Source: Halapricum hydrolyticum
Lineage (GTDB): Archaea; Halobacteriota; Halobacteria; Halobacteriales; Haloarculaceae
Reading direction: 5' to 3'
Assembly: GCF_025517535.1 (NCBI RefSeq)
Contig: NZ_JAOPKC010000024.1
Coordinates: 1 to 42,264, forward strand
Length of the DNA: 42,264 nucleotides
The notes beneath the pieces were generated by a model. It made no database searches. It saw nothing but the letters and a program-made list of their open reading frames with translations, and was not told the origin of the DNA. The first letter of the stretch is position 1; every line of letters starts with the position of its first letter. Positions 31,025-39,624 of the stretch are shown here, piece by piece. The position numbers were made by a program, and so were the translations under genes.

Positions 31025-32302
31025 ATGCTCGAACTACACGCGGTCTTTCTGACGGTGGTCGTGGGGACCGAGCTCTTCTTCGCAGCACTGGCACTTCTCA
31101 ACGTCCGGCACGGGGCTGCAACCGTCGTCGAACGGATGGAGTGGGTGACCCACCGCCTCGGAATCGACGACACCGAGCGACTGCTCGCCTACCAGCGGGC
31201 CGGCACCGGGCTGTCGCTGTTGCGGTCGGCGGTCGGGCTGGCGCTGGTCTTGCTCGTGCTGTACTCGGGGCTGTTCGGCGACGCCGTCGCCGCACTGGAG
31301 GGAGTCGCGCTCCCGCCGGTCGCGCGCGGCGTGGTCTTCTTCGCTGGACTGGTCGGACTCGTCCAGGTCGCCGGCGCTCCGTTCTCGCTGTACGAGACGT
31401 TCGCCGTCGAGGAGCAGTTCGGGTTCAACCAGCAGTCGCCGCGGCTGTGGCTCCGGGATTTCGTCGTGAGCCTGGCCGTCTCGATCGTGTTGACGGTGAT
31501 CGTCGCCGGCGGCGTCCTGCTGATCCTCGAGTTGTTCCCCGACTGGTGGTGGGTCGGGGCCTGGGGGCTGTTCGTCGCCTTCTCGCTTGCGATGCTGGTG
31601 ATCTATCCCCGGGTGATCGCACCGCTGTTCTACGAGTTCGAACCGATCGAGAGCGGCGACCTCCGGGACGCGGTCGAGGACGTCTTCGAGCGCGCCGGTT
31701 TCGCCTGTGAGCAGGTGTACCAGATGGACGCCTCCAGTCGCTCCTCACACTCGAACGCCTACTTCGTCGGCTTCGGCCGAACCAAGCGAGTCGTCCTGTT
31801 CGATACGCTGATCGACCAGATGGATCGCGAGGAGATCAAAAGCGTCCTCGCCCACGAACTCGCACACTGGAAGCAAGGGCACATCTGGAAGCAACTTGCC
31901 AGCTCGGCCCTGCGGATCGGCGTCGTGCTGGCGGTCTTCTCGATCCTGATCGAGCAATCGTGGGTCTACGAGATGTTCGGTGCTCCGGAGACGGCGTACG
32001 CCGGGCTCGCGCTTGGAGTGCTGTGGATCGAACCGCTAGTGCGTCTCAGCGCACCCGTGGAGAACAAACTCTCGCTGGCACACGAACGCGAGGCCGACAG
32101 TTTCGCCGTCGAGGTCATGGGCGGGGGTTCGGCACTGGCGGACGCGCTGGCGAACCTGACCAGCGAGAACCTCGCCAATCCGTTCCCTCACCCCCTCTAT
32201 GCGACGTTCCACTACACCCACCCGCCGATCCCAGAGCGGATCCGGTACATCGAACGCGAGAGCGACGAGAACGCCGCGAGTACGGTCGACCCAGTGGATT
32301 AA
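31025..32302 (+). CDS. Ste24-type M48 membrane metalloprotease (CAAX protease-like)
   Basis: A 425-residue protein with about seven membrane segments. Zinc motif HELAH at 277-281 (SVLAHELAHWKQGHIWKQ); the third ligand is expected in HEREADSFAVEVM near residue 361. Further Ste24 features: PFSLYETFAVEEQFGFN (about 119-135), YPRVIAPLFYEFEPIE (194-209), SSHSNAYFVGFGRTKRVVLFDTL (240-262) and the C-terminal TFHYTHPPIPERI. Family role: proteolysis in the membrane (prenyl-protein processing in eukaryotes; quality control or unclogging in prokaryotes). The start is the ATG at 31025. The LEA-repeat gene begins 26 bases after its stop, so the two are probably co-transcribed. Confidence 0.93.
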   Translation: MLELHAVFLTVVVGTELFFAALALLNVRHGAATVVERMEWVTHRLGIDDTERLLAYQRAGTGLSLLRSAVGLALVLLVLYSGLFGDAVAALEGVALPPVARGVVFFAGLVGLVQVAGAPFSLYETFAVEEQFGFNQQSPRLWLRDFVVSLAVSIVLTVIVAGGVLLILELFPDWWWVGAWGLFVAFSLAMLVIYPRVIAPLFYEFEPIESGDLRDAVEDVFERAGFACEQVYQMDASSRSSHSNAYFVGFGRTKRVVLFDTLIDQMDREEIKSVLAHELAHWKQGHIWKQLASSALRIGVVLAVFSILIEQSWVYEMFGAPETAYAGLALGVLWIEPLVRLSAPVENKLSLAHEREADSFAVEVMGGGSALADALANLTSENLANPFPHPLYATFHYTHPPIPERIRYIERESDENAASTVDPVD

Positions 32303-32328
32303 GGGCCCCGCTCACAAACGGGGACACG

Positions 32329-35037
32329 ATGGATCTGCCTCCACCCGTCCGTTCGGTCCTCGACGCGCTGCCGTCCTTGCGGACAGTCGTCGTCGGTGCC
32401 GCCGTGTCGCTGGGAGTGATCGCACTGCTCGTTACCGTTCTCGTCGCGACTGGCGTCCTCGCCCAGCCGACCGTCGAGAGCGTCGACAGCGAGTGGGGCG
32501 AAGCCACGAACGACACGACACAGATTGAGACCCAGGCCCGCGTCGACAATCCCAATCCGATCGGGACGCCCGGCGTCGTTTCGATCGAGTACACGGCGTC
32601 GCTGAACGACGTCGTCCTCGCGGAAGGCAAAAAGTCCGGGATCGGGCTCTCGCCCGGCGAGAACACGATCGAGTTTGCCGCCACGATGGACAACGACCGG
32701 ATCGCCGACTGGTGGGTCACGCACGTCAACGGCGACGAGCGATCGACGCTGACGATCGAGCCGACAGTGAGCGGCCCGGGGGTCAGCCAGTCGCTGCCCG
32801 AACAGACGTCTGCAGTCGAGACTGATCTGCTCTCATCGTTCGAGAGCAGCGAGGAAGACACCGTAACGGTGGACGGGGAGCCGCTGCTCGTACTCGGTGA
32901 TCGCGACGCGAGCTGGGGCGAGGCGACCGACGAGACGACGCCGCTGACGCTGACTGCCGAACTGGAGAACGCCCACGAGCAGCCAGTCACGCTCTCCGGC
33001 GTCGAATACGTCGTGACGATGAACAACGTCACGCTGGGCGAGGGGCAGACGACCGAGGGTGTCGATCTCGCGCCCGGCGATTCGGACACGCTGACGGTCG
33101 ATGCGGCGCTGGAGACGGACGCGTTCGCCGACTGGTGGCCGACGCACGTCCGCAACGGCGAGACCAGCCGGATGCGCGTCGAACTGTACGGACTCGTCGA
33201 ACAGAACGGCAACCAGAGCCGTGTCCCGGTACGGCTCTATCAGCAGCGACTCGAGTTCGAGACGGATCTGCTCGGTGACGGGGGAACAGACGTCGAAGCG
33301 TTGCCGAGTCTTCGCGATCCGGTGACGGTTCCGACCGTCGAGGAGGCCGACCGCGACTGGGGGACGATCACCGACGAGACAGCCGAGATCGTCACGACTG
33401 CGACCCTGAACGACACCGGTGACGTCGACAGGTTGCGAAACGTGACGACACTCACGGTCGGGCAGGTGAGCGCGATCAACGACGTCACCGTTCTCGAGGA
33501 GCAGACGACCCGACAGCTCCCGAACGACGACTCGATGACCGTGACCGGTGAGATGGACAACGACCGGTTCGTCGACTGGTGGCCGCGTCACATCAACGGC
33601 GGCGAACGATCGACTGTCGAGGCGCGGGCCGGAGCGACGATCGACGTCGGAATCACCCGCTTCCAGCGTCCGCTAGTCGATCAGTCGGACGAGTTCGAGA
33701 CTGATATCCTCGGACCGGTAGGCGACGGCGACGCACAGACAATCACGGTCGCAAACGAGACGCTGTTGACGCTCGCCGACCGAACGGCGAGCTGGGAGGT
33801 CGCTGACGCCGAGACGACGCCGTTCTCCGTCGAGACGACCGTGGAAAGCGCACACGATCGTCCGGTATCGTTCACCGGCGTCGAATATCTCGTCACGATG
33901 AACAACGTCACGGTCGCCGAAGGGATAGACGACGAACTGAGAATCGATCCGGGCGAATCCGCACAGCTCGAGGTTACCGTCCCGATGGACACGCCCCGAC
34001 TGGCAGACTGGTGGGCGACCCATCTCCGTGGCGGCGAACAGTCGAACGTCTCGGTCCAGTTGCACGGACTGGTCGAACGAGACGGCGAACGCGAGCGCGT
34101 GCCGGTGGCGCTGGTGTCGGAACGGTTCGGACTGACGACCGACCTGCTGGGCGGGTCGAACACGACCATCGAGACGTTCCCCGTGGAACAGCCCGACGTC
34201 GAGCAACCGACAGTCGAGGGTATCGAACGCGAGTGGGGCGCGGTGACCGACGAGACGACCGAGGTGCACGCGGACGTGACCGTCGAGAACTCCAATACCG
34301 ACCCCGAGATCAACGACTTCGTCCGGCTGACGACGACCGCCGAGACGTCGATCAACGACGTCTTCGTCGGCTCGGGATCGAGCGAGACGACGCCGTCGGC
34401 AGGGTCGAACGAACTGCGCGTGACGAGCGAACTCGACAACAGCAAGGTTCCGGCGTGGTGGGCCCGCCATCTCAATCGCGGCGAAACTTCGACGACGGTC
34501 ACGACGACTACCACGACCGTCGACGTCGGCTTCACGACGGTCGACGTACCGACTCCCGACGCGAACTCGACGACTGAGACGGACTTACTCGCCGACCTGA
34601 ACACCGACGAGCCACAGCCGGTCGGAACGGGCGATCGGCAGTACTTCGTCGCCGAGTGGACCGAGGCCGAATGGGGCCGGGCGACGCCACAGGAGGCACC
34701 GCTCGACGCGCGGAGCGCACTGCGCAACGAACAGCCGGTGCCGATCACGGTCCAGGAGATCAACTACGACGTCTCGATCGGCGGCGTCACGCTGGCCAAC
34801 GACAGCCAACAGGATGGCACGACGATTCAGCCGGGTGAAAGCGAGGTCGTCGGTCTGACTGTCGATCTCGACAACTCCCGGATGGACGAGTGGTGGGTCA
34901 GCCACATCCGGAACGACGAACAGTCGACGCTCGTGGTCGACGTGACGGCGACCATCGAAGTCAATGGTGAGCCGCGGACGGTCCCGCTGTCGATATTCTC
35001 GACGAACGAGACCGTCGAGACGGACCTGCTCGGCTAG
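32329..35037 (+). CDS. Giant LEA-14/WHy-like repeat protein, six domains in three A-B pairs
   Basis: A 902-residue protein from the ATG at 32329; the frame is open farther upstream inside the protease gene, but this start gives a membrane anchor (about 20-44) as in the smaller relative. Six LEA type 2-like domains follow with a period of about 146 residues. xWG/xWE motifs fall at 55, 195, 343, 488, 635 and 781; WW motifs at 128, 269, 417, 561, 710 and 855; TDLL-type linkers (TDLLG, TDILG) at 166, 312, 458, 604, 751 and 898. Odd domains (A) carry EWGxxTDET; even domains (B) carry SWG/SWE or EWG and NAHEQPV- or SAHDRPV-like segments. The last linker is the C-terminus. Rich in Thr, Asp and N-glycosylation sequons, so exported. 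Confidence 0.85.
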   Translation: MDLPPPVRSVLDALPSLRTVVVGAAVSLGVIALLVTVLVATGVLAQPTVESVDSEWGEATNDTTQIETQARVDNPNPIGTPGVVSIEYTASLNDVVLAEGKKSGIGLSPGENTIEFAATMDNDRIADWWVTHVNGDERSTLTIEPTVSGPGVSQSLPEQTSAVETDLLSSFESSEEDTVTVDGEPLLVLGDRDASWGEATDETTPLTLTAELENAHEQPVTLSGVEYVVTMNNVTLGEGQTTEGVDLAPGDSDTLTVDAALETDAFADWWPTHVRNGETSRMRVELYGLVEQNGNQSRVPVRLYQQRLEFETDLLGDGGTDVEALPSLRDPVTVPTVEEADRDWGTITDETAEIVTTATLNDTGDVDRLRNVTTLTVGQVSAINDVTVLEEQTTRQLPNDDSMTVTGEMDNDRFVDWWPRHINGGERSTVEARAGATIDVGITRFQRPLVDQSDEFETDILGPVGDGDAQTITVANETLLTLADRTASWEVADAETTPFSVETTVESAHDRPVSFTGVEYLVTMNNVTVAEGIDDELRIDPGESAQLEVTVPMDTPRLADWWATHLRGGEQSNVSVQLHGLVERDGERERVPVALVSERFGLTTDLLGGSNTTIETFPVEQPDVEQPTVEGIEREWGAVTDETTEVHADVTVENSNTDPEINDFVRLTTTAETSINDVFVGSGSSETTPSAGSNELRVTSELDNSKVPAWWARHLNRGETSTTVTTTTTTVDVGFTTVDVPTPDANSTTETDLLADLNTDEPQPVGTGDRQYFVAEWTEAEWGRATPQEAPLDARSALRNEQPVPITVQEINYDVSIGGVTLANDSQQDGTTIQPGESEVVGLTVDLDNSRMDEWWVSHIRNDEQSTLVVDVTATIEVNGEPRTVPLSIFSTNETVETDLLG

Positions 35038-35252
35038 GTACGCTCTCCGGTGATCGTGCTGACGGTTGGATGCGCAGGTGACGCGAAGGCGTTCAGCGCA
35101 GAGCTCTCACACGACTGCAGTCGTGGACTTTCGCGCTGCTTCCGCTGTGAGTAGCTAACCCGGCCCCGAACTCTCTCGGAAGCACGAGCTAGTTTTGACG
35201 GTTCGTATAGCTCTGAACACCTGCATGTAAAAATACTACGAGAAATATGTGA

Positions 35253-35260
35253 ATTTATAT
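35253..35260 (+). promoter_or_regulatory. TATA box upstream of the small ORF and ubiA
   Basis: GAATTTATATTGTC lies 24-31 bases before the ATG at 35284. A transcript starting there would begin at the small ORF and reach ubiA after about 118 bases. Confidence 0.45.
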
Positions 35261-35283
35261 TGTCGTGTGACGAGCGTCAGACT

Positions 35284-35412
35284 ATGGTGGCTTTGTCCCA
35301 CGGACGGGTCGGTGGGCTGGTCGAATGGATACTGAACAGGGTACTCCCGTGGATTAATGTGCCACGGACGGAATCAGGGCTCGGATACCGGGGGAAAATA
35401 AATGGCGTCTGA
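35284..35412 (+). CDS. Possible small ORF overlapping ubiA
   Basis: ATG at 35284 to TGA at 35410-35412 gives a 42-residue peptide (MVALSHGRVGGLVEWILNRV, then LPWINVPRTESGLGYRGKINGV). It overlaps the ubiA start (35402) by 11 bases in another frame, and a TATA-like box is correctly spaced upstream. The first half could form an amphipathic helix. It may be a real small protein or a leader coupling to ubiA; coding evidence is limited. The rest of the 364-base gap (35038-35283) shows no gene. Confidence 0.35.
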   Translation: MVALSHGRVGGLVEWILNRVLPWINVPRTESGLGYRGKINGV

Positions 35413-36337
35413 ACCGCGCAGCTGGACAGAAGCGACCGAATCGAGAGTTACAGCGGGCGGTTTCGCTGAATGGGGACTCAGACACGCGAAAAGAGCATGG
35501 AGCGCTCTAGAATACAGTTCCGCCTACCTCGCACTCATCGCCTCGATAAAAGTACTCGTCGTGATCTTTGCCCTGTCACTCCCGGTAACGCTGGCACCAC
35601 TCATCGGGGCACTGGTGACCTTTGCCGTCTACGCCAACGACCGACTCGTCGACCTTTCGGACGACGCCGTGTCTCGTCCGCAACGTGCTGCATTCGTCTG
35701 GCGCTATCAGCGCGTGCTCTACGTCACCGCGGCGATGGCCTACGGTATCGGCGTTGCCCTCTCGGCGCTTGGCGGGCCGCTCGCGTTCGGCCTGACGCTC
35801 TTGCCCGGTGTCGTCTGGCTGTCGTACGCGATCGAATGGATTCGTGTCGGCGCGGTCGGGTTCGAACGGCTCAAGGAGGTTCCGTTCGTCAGTTCAATGC
35901 TCGTGGCCATCGCGTGGTCCGTGCCGGTTGTCCTGTTGCCCATGGCTTTCGCAAACGCAGCGCTCACGCCGCGCTCCGGCCTCTTGTTTTCCTACTTCGT
36001 TCTCACGACGCTCGTCAGCACGGAGATAGCGAACGTCCGCGACGTCGAAAGTGACAGGGCCAGCGGCGTCAGAACCGTCCCGACGGTTCTCGGGGTCGAG
36101 CGAACCCGGACCGTCCTCTACGGCATCGCCACACTCACGCTCGCTGTCCTGAGCTATGGAGCGTACAGCGGCTATCTGACGGTCCCCATAGCAGTGATCC
36201 TGTCGGCCGGTGTCTGGACCCTCGTGGCCGCGGTCAGTCTCCTGGGACACGTCGGTGACAGACAGGGGCTGACGATCGGAGCCGAGTGTTCTCCGATCCC
36301 TGTATTCGTTTTATTCGTGGCGGCTTCTCTCCTCTAG
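35402..36337 (+). CDS. UbiA-family prenyltransferase
   Basis: A 311-residue protein with about eight membrane helices after a hydrophilic N-terminus of 35 residues. The two Mg2+/diphosphate motifs of the superfamily are NDRLVD (79-84) and NVRDVESD (211-218). It transfers a prenyl group to an acceptor within the membrane; candidates in haloarchaea are menaquinone, lipid and C50-carotenoid precursors, and the acceptor cannot be read here. It may be translated from a message with a 118-base leader containing a small ORF. Confidence 0.88.
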   Translation: MASEPRSWTEATESRVTAGGFAEWGLRHAKRAWSALEYSSAYLALIASIKVLVVIFALSLPVTLAPLIGALVTFAVYANDRLVDLSDDAVSRPQRAAFVWRYQRVLYVTAAMAYGIGVALSALGGPLAFGLTLLPGVVWLSYAIEWIRVGAVGFERLKEVPFVSSMLVAIAWSVPVVLLPMAFANAALTPRSGLLFSYFVLTTLVSTEIANVRDVESDRASGVRTVPTVLGVERTRTVLYGIATLTLAVLSYGAYSGYLTVPIAVILSAGVWTLVAAVSLLGHVGDRQGLTIGAECSPIPVFVLFVAASLL

Positions 36338-36428
36338 CGGCCCGGTAATCGTCCTGCCGGGCGCGGTCCTCGAAGGATTTCGCCACCCTGGAGGGGCGAA
36401 TACTTTCAAGCAGTCATGTCCGACAGGA

Positions 36429-38099
36429 TCACTCCGGTATCGAAAGTATCGGAAATTCTATAGATACGGTCATACCGTTCGGATCGTCGGCGTCGAAAGT
36501 AACGTTCCCGCCAGCTAATTCAGTGCCCCAGATTATCAGCGCGAGCCCGAGTCCGGACCCATGTTTCAGTGGCGTTTCCGTCCCGTCGTTCAACAAGGCG
36601 AGTTCTTCGTCGTTGATACCCGGGCCGTTGTCCGCGACGGCGACCTCAACCGTGTTGTCTCCGCATTCGACGTCGACCCACACCTCTGGTTCGGGGTTCG
36701 TGTTGTGCTCAAGGGCGTTCTCGACGGCGTTCTTGAACACGTCGTCGAAAATGCTGTCGACGTAGATCTGGGCCTCACAGCCGTTGTAATGGATCGAGGC
36801 TTCCGGGAACGCTGTCTCCATCTCGTTCAGGCATTCCCGGATCGTAACCTCGAACCGGATCGGCCGGAATTCCGTCCGTCCGCGCTTGAAGACGTCGAGG
36901 ACCGTCCGGATCCGGTCGCTGAACTCGTTGATCTCTAGCAGGTTCTCCTCGGCTTTGGCTGCGTGTTCGTCGCTGTTGTGCTCTCTCAGGTATTCGATCT
37001 GGCTGAGGATCACTTGCGTGCTGGTCCGGACGTTGTGCCGGAACACCCGGTTGAGGACTTCGAGTCGCTGCTGCTGTCGAAGGTACTCACTGATGTCGTG
37101 CAGGCTGAGGACGCGCCCGATGGTCCGGCCACGGGTATCACGTATCTCACTCACCGAAACGTCGAGACTGACCGAACCACCGTCGGGTCGCAGGAGGGTG
37201 CGGTCGGATTGGGTCTCGTCCAGATCCTCCAGCTGCGGGATCGCATCATCGACCGGCCGTCCGAGCAAGTCAAACGGCGTGGATCCGAGTGCGTCCGCTG
37301 CTTGCTCGTTGATATCTATGACGTGGTTGTCCATGTCCAATATGACGAGCCCGTCTTCAATCTGGTCGAACAGTAACCGTCGAGCAGGTCGAATGGGAGC
37401 CGGGTTCGTCCCAAGGAGTCGAAACCGCGTGAGTGCCCCCAGAAACAGGACTGCCGAGAGCGAGAACGCGATCGGCGTGGGATCGATACCACTCGTGGGC
37501 AGGGCGCCCAGCAGGTGTAACACGTTGGTCGTCCAGGGGACAGCAAGGCCGGTCAGCAGTGCAATACTCTGTGCCTGGAAAATCGATAGGTCGCTCGAAA
37601 CGAACGACAGCAGCGGGATCGCGCCCAGCAAACCTAACAGGTACGTGTAGTACGCGGTGACCCAGAACCAGGGACCGGGTGTGCGATCGATGACTGACTC
37701 TCCTCCGTAGTCGACGAGAGTCGACTCAGCGTACATCAGGTGATGGAACTCGTTAGTCAGGCCGAACAGGATAGTGAGCGCTGGGATGATCAGCGCAAGC
37801 AGGACGTACCGCCGCTGGAGATACTTGCTGTATCCCGTGTAGGACAGCGAAAAGAACAGCCACGCGACAGGCAGGATGGCGACACCGACCCACGTGATGT
37901 CGGTCCAGAATATCTTTTCCTGGATGCTCGTCGCGTTCACCCGAAACAGCAGCGTCGACGACCACCAGCACTGTCCCGCCAAGAGTAACGCCAGCGAAAC
38001 GGCTCCAGGTTTCGGGCGTTCCCTCCAGGCCAGCAGACTGCCCGTGAACCCGACGGCAATCGTCACTACCAATATCGCCCGCATGACCAGGATTGACAT
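36429..38099 (-). CDS. 7TM-PAS histidine kinase
   Basis: A 556-residue membrane sensor kinase. Residues 1-225 hold about seven hydrophobic segments of the 7TM histidine-kinase N-terminal type. PAS is about 238-345 (LFDQIEDGLVILDMDNHVIDINEQAADALG). The H-box is VFRHNVRTSTQ with His355. The ATP-binding domain has N-box NAVENALEHN, G1 DNGPGI and G2 GSGLGLALI, all intact. Unlike the soluble paralogues at 8-15 kb it has no receiver-like or GAF part, so it is a separate lineage. It starts 28 bases after the stop of the upstream partner gene and is the last gene of an operon headed by a ParA-like ATPase. Confidence 0.92.
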   Translation of the reverse strand: MSILVMRAILVVTIAVGFTGSLLAWRERPKPGAVSLALLLAGQCWWSSTLLFRVNATSIQEKIFWTDITWVGVAILPVAWLFFSLSYTGYSKYLQRRYVLLALIIPALTILFGLTNEFHHLMYAESTLVDYGGESVIDRTPGPWFWVTAYYTYLLGLLGAIPLLSFVSSDLSIFQAQSIALLTGLAVPWTTNVLHLLGALPTSGIDPTPIAFSLSAVLFLGALTRFRLLGTNPAPIRPARRLLFDQIEDGLVILDMDNHVIDINEQAADALGSTPFDLLGRPVDDAIPQLEDLDETQSDRTLLRPDGGSVSLDVSVSEIRDTRGRTIGRVLSLHDISEYLRQQQRLEVLNRVFRHNVRTSTQVILSQIEYLREHNSDEHAAKAEENLLEINEFSDRIRTVLDVFKRGRTEFRPIRFEVTIRECLNEMETAFPEASIHYNGCEAQIYVDSIFDDVFKNAVENALEHNTNPEPEVWVDVECGDNTVEVAVADNGPGINDEELALLNDGTETPLKHGSGLGLALIIWGTELAGGNVTFDADDPNGMTVSIEFPILSIPE

Positions 38100-38127
38100 G
38101 GTATTGATCCCCCGTATTATGCCCGTT

Positions 38128-38526
38128 TTACTCGTACAGTTGCTCCAGATGTGATCGTATCTCGGACGTACTCATCCCGTTGAGAGTATCCAGCCCGTAC
38201 TGGACGACCAGCGGATAGAAGTGGCGGTTCTTCTCGAACTCTTCGTCGTGCTCGAACTCGTATTCCGCCTTCAAAACGTTGTACAGCCGCCGTAGTTCCT
38301 TCGTCTGGAACTCAGGCAGGTACATGTACGTCCCGATCTGTTCTTCTTTGATCGAAACCGAGTCGTCCACAGCAGACTCCGGGTCGTCGCTCGTTGCGTT
38401 CGACGAGGCTACTTGCTCTTCCGTCCCCCGGTTTCCCGATGCCGGGGAGGGTTGTCGGTTCGATTCGACGTTCTCGGTCGACCGCTTGCGGCGCTTGCGA
38501 AGCCGTTCGGACCGGTCGTCAGTCAT
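38128..38526 (-). CDS. ParA-operon partner, unknown family
   Basis: A 132-residue protein. Residues 1-60 are disordered and Arg/Ser/Asn-rich (MTDDRSERLRKRRKRSTENV); residues 62-132 are probably helical, with QIGTYMYLPEFQTKELRRLYN, EFEHDEEFEKNRHFYPLVVQ and the C-terminal YGLDTLNGMSTSEIRSHLEQ. A basic disordered tail plus a folded domain, encoded immediately after a ParA ATPase with an 8-base overlap, is the layout of centromere-binding partners. No ParB signature (ParB/Srx, HTH) is recognised. Confidence 0.7.
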   Translation of the reverse strand: MTDDRSERLRKRRKRSTENVESNRQPSPASGNRGTEEQVASSNATSDDPESAVDDSVSIKEEQIGTYMYLPEFQTKELRRLYNVLKAEYEFEHDEEFEKNRHFYPLVVQYGLDTLNGMSTSEIRSHLEQLYE

Positions 38527-39316
38527 GGCTTACTCTCCGTCGGCGGAACTGTTCGTCCAGGCCGCGTGCGATCTCCCGGAACGAGGGCAACTGGTCACAC
38601 TCCGGAGCCTCGGCGAAGAGCGACGTACCGTTGGTCATGGCACGCTGTACCGCTGCGCGTTCTCTGACTTTCCAGACCGGCGTATCGTCGAACGCGTCCT
38701 CTATCCACGCGACCATCTCGCGTGCCTGGTTTTTCCGCACGTCTATTCGGTTGATGACGACCCCGCGCTCCCGGATGCGGATATCGTAGTCTTTCTCCAG
38801 GGCGGAAACGTGATCGAACAGCAGCTCGAAGGCCCGCTTGCTCGTGGTCTCTGCCAGTGCCGGGATGAGCATGTTCTGTGCTGCGTACAGTGCGTTGTCC
38901 ATGAGGTTCCCGAGGAAGGGCGGACAGTCGATGATGACGTAGTCGTACTCGTGGTCGACGTGTTCGAGTGTCAGCGACAGCTGTTGTCCTGACCGTCGAG
39001 AGAGCGTGAGTTCTGGTTCGATCGCCGTCATGTCGATGTTCGACGGGATGACGTCCATCTCTTCGTGTTCTCTCACCAGGTCGACCACGTGGTGTCGCTT
39101 CTCGGCGTCGCTCAAGACGTCGAACAGCGACGGCGGACCCTCGTCGTAGACGTCCCGCATGCCGAGATTCTCCGTCGCGTTCCCCTGTGGATCCAGATCG
39201 ACGAAAAGGACATCGTGCCCCCTGTCGTTCAGTGCTCCGGCGACGTTGATCGCGACAGCGGTCTTTCCAACACCCCCTTTTTGATTGCTTACGGCAATTC
39301 GGACCGTATCTCCCAT
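38519..39316 (-). CDS. parA: ParA/MinD-superfamily ATPase
   Basis: A 265-residue ATPase with the deviant Walker A KGGVGKTA (13-20, preceded by AVSNQ), Walker A' VDLDPQGNATENLG, and Walker B YVIIDCPPFLG. The length and the lack of an N-terminal helix-turn-helix fit the Soj/ParA type (type Ib-like or chromosomal). It positions DNA or protein cargo in the cell. It heads an operon with a basic partner and a histidine kinase. The promoter (TACTTAATA at 39342-39350, minus strand TATTAAGTA) is correctly spaced for a leaderless start. Confidence 0.92.
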   Translation of the reverse strand: MGDTVRIAVSNQKGGVGKTAVAINVAGALNDRGHDVLFVDLDPQGNATENLGMRDVYDEGPPSLFDVLSDAEKRHHVVDLVREHEEMDVIPSNIDMTAIEPELTLSRRSGQQLSLTLEHVDHEYDYVIIDCPPFLGNLMDNALYAAQNMLIPALAETTSKRAFELLFDHVSALEKDYDIRIRERGVVINRIDVRKNQAREMVAWIEDAFDDTPVWKVRERAAVQRAMTNGTSLFAEAPECDQLPSFREIARGLDEQFRRRRVSHD

Positions 39317-39402
39317 ACAAACTGTACAAACGTGAGTGTGGTACTTAATATCACGTCAGACTACTGTCAACCACCGATTAGATGGATTACATAAATTAGT
39401 GA

Positions 39403-39414
39403 GTGTCATGACAC
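39403..39414. promoter_or_regulatory. Perfect 12-bp palindrome upstream of parA
   Basis: GTGTCATGACAC is a perfect palindrome about 90 bases before the parA start, within an otherwise gene-free 308-base gap (39317-39624). It could be an operator or a partner-protein binding site. No second copy was noticed nearby. Apart from it and the parA promoter the gap shows nothing recognisable. Confidence 0.4.
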
Positions 39415-39624
39415 GATTTAGCATAGCTGGCTCTACAAGAAGTGAAACGTGCTCGCAGAGTCGGGGATCCCGGCTGGCAAGGGTCTGTCCGGGCGGCAGC
39501 CCTGTTTTGATCGTTTGGCTCTCAAAGACGTCCGAACGCGCTCGGAGGAGTGCCAAACAGCGCTGAGAGCATCCAATCCCCTTGCGCCGATCAGCGAGCA
39601 GATCGGTGTCGTTGGCGGGACGGA

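Noticed and set aside
36338..36428. GCCCGG...CCGGGC hairpin between ubiA and the 7TM kinase as a terminator
   Set aside because: Stem of only six pairs with an 11-base loop and no following T-run; not supported as a termination signal.
38519..39316. ParA operon as evidence that the window is plasmid-borne
   Set aside because: Surrounding genes (radA, trm1, thrC, aIF-1A) are chromosomal core genes, no replication initiator is present, and chromosomal ParA paralogues are common in haloarchaea.
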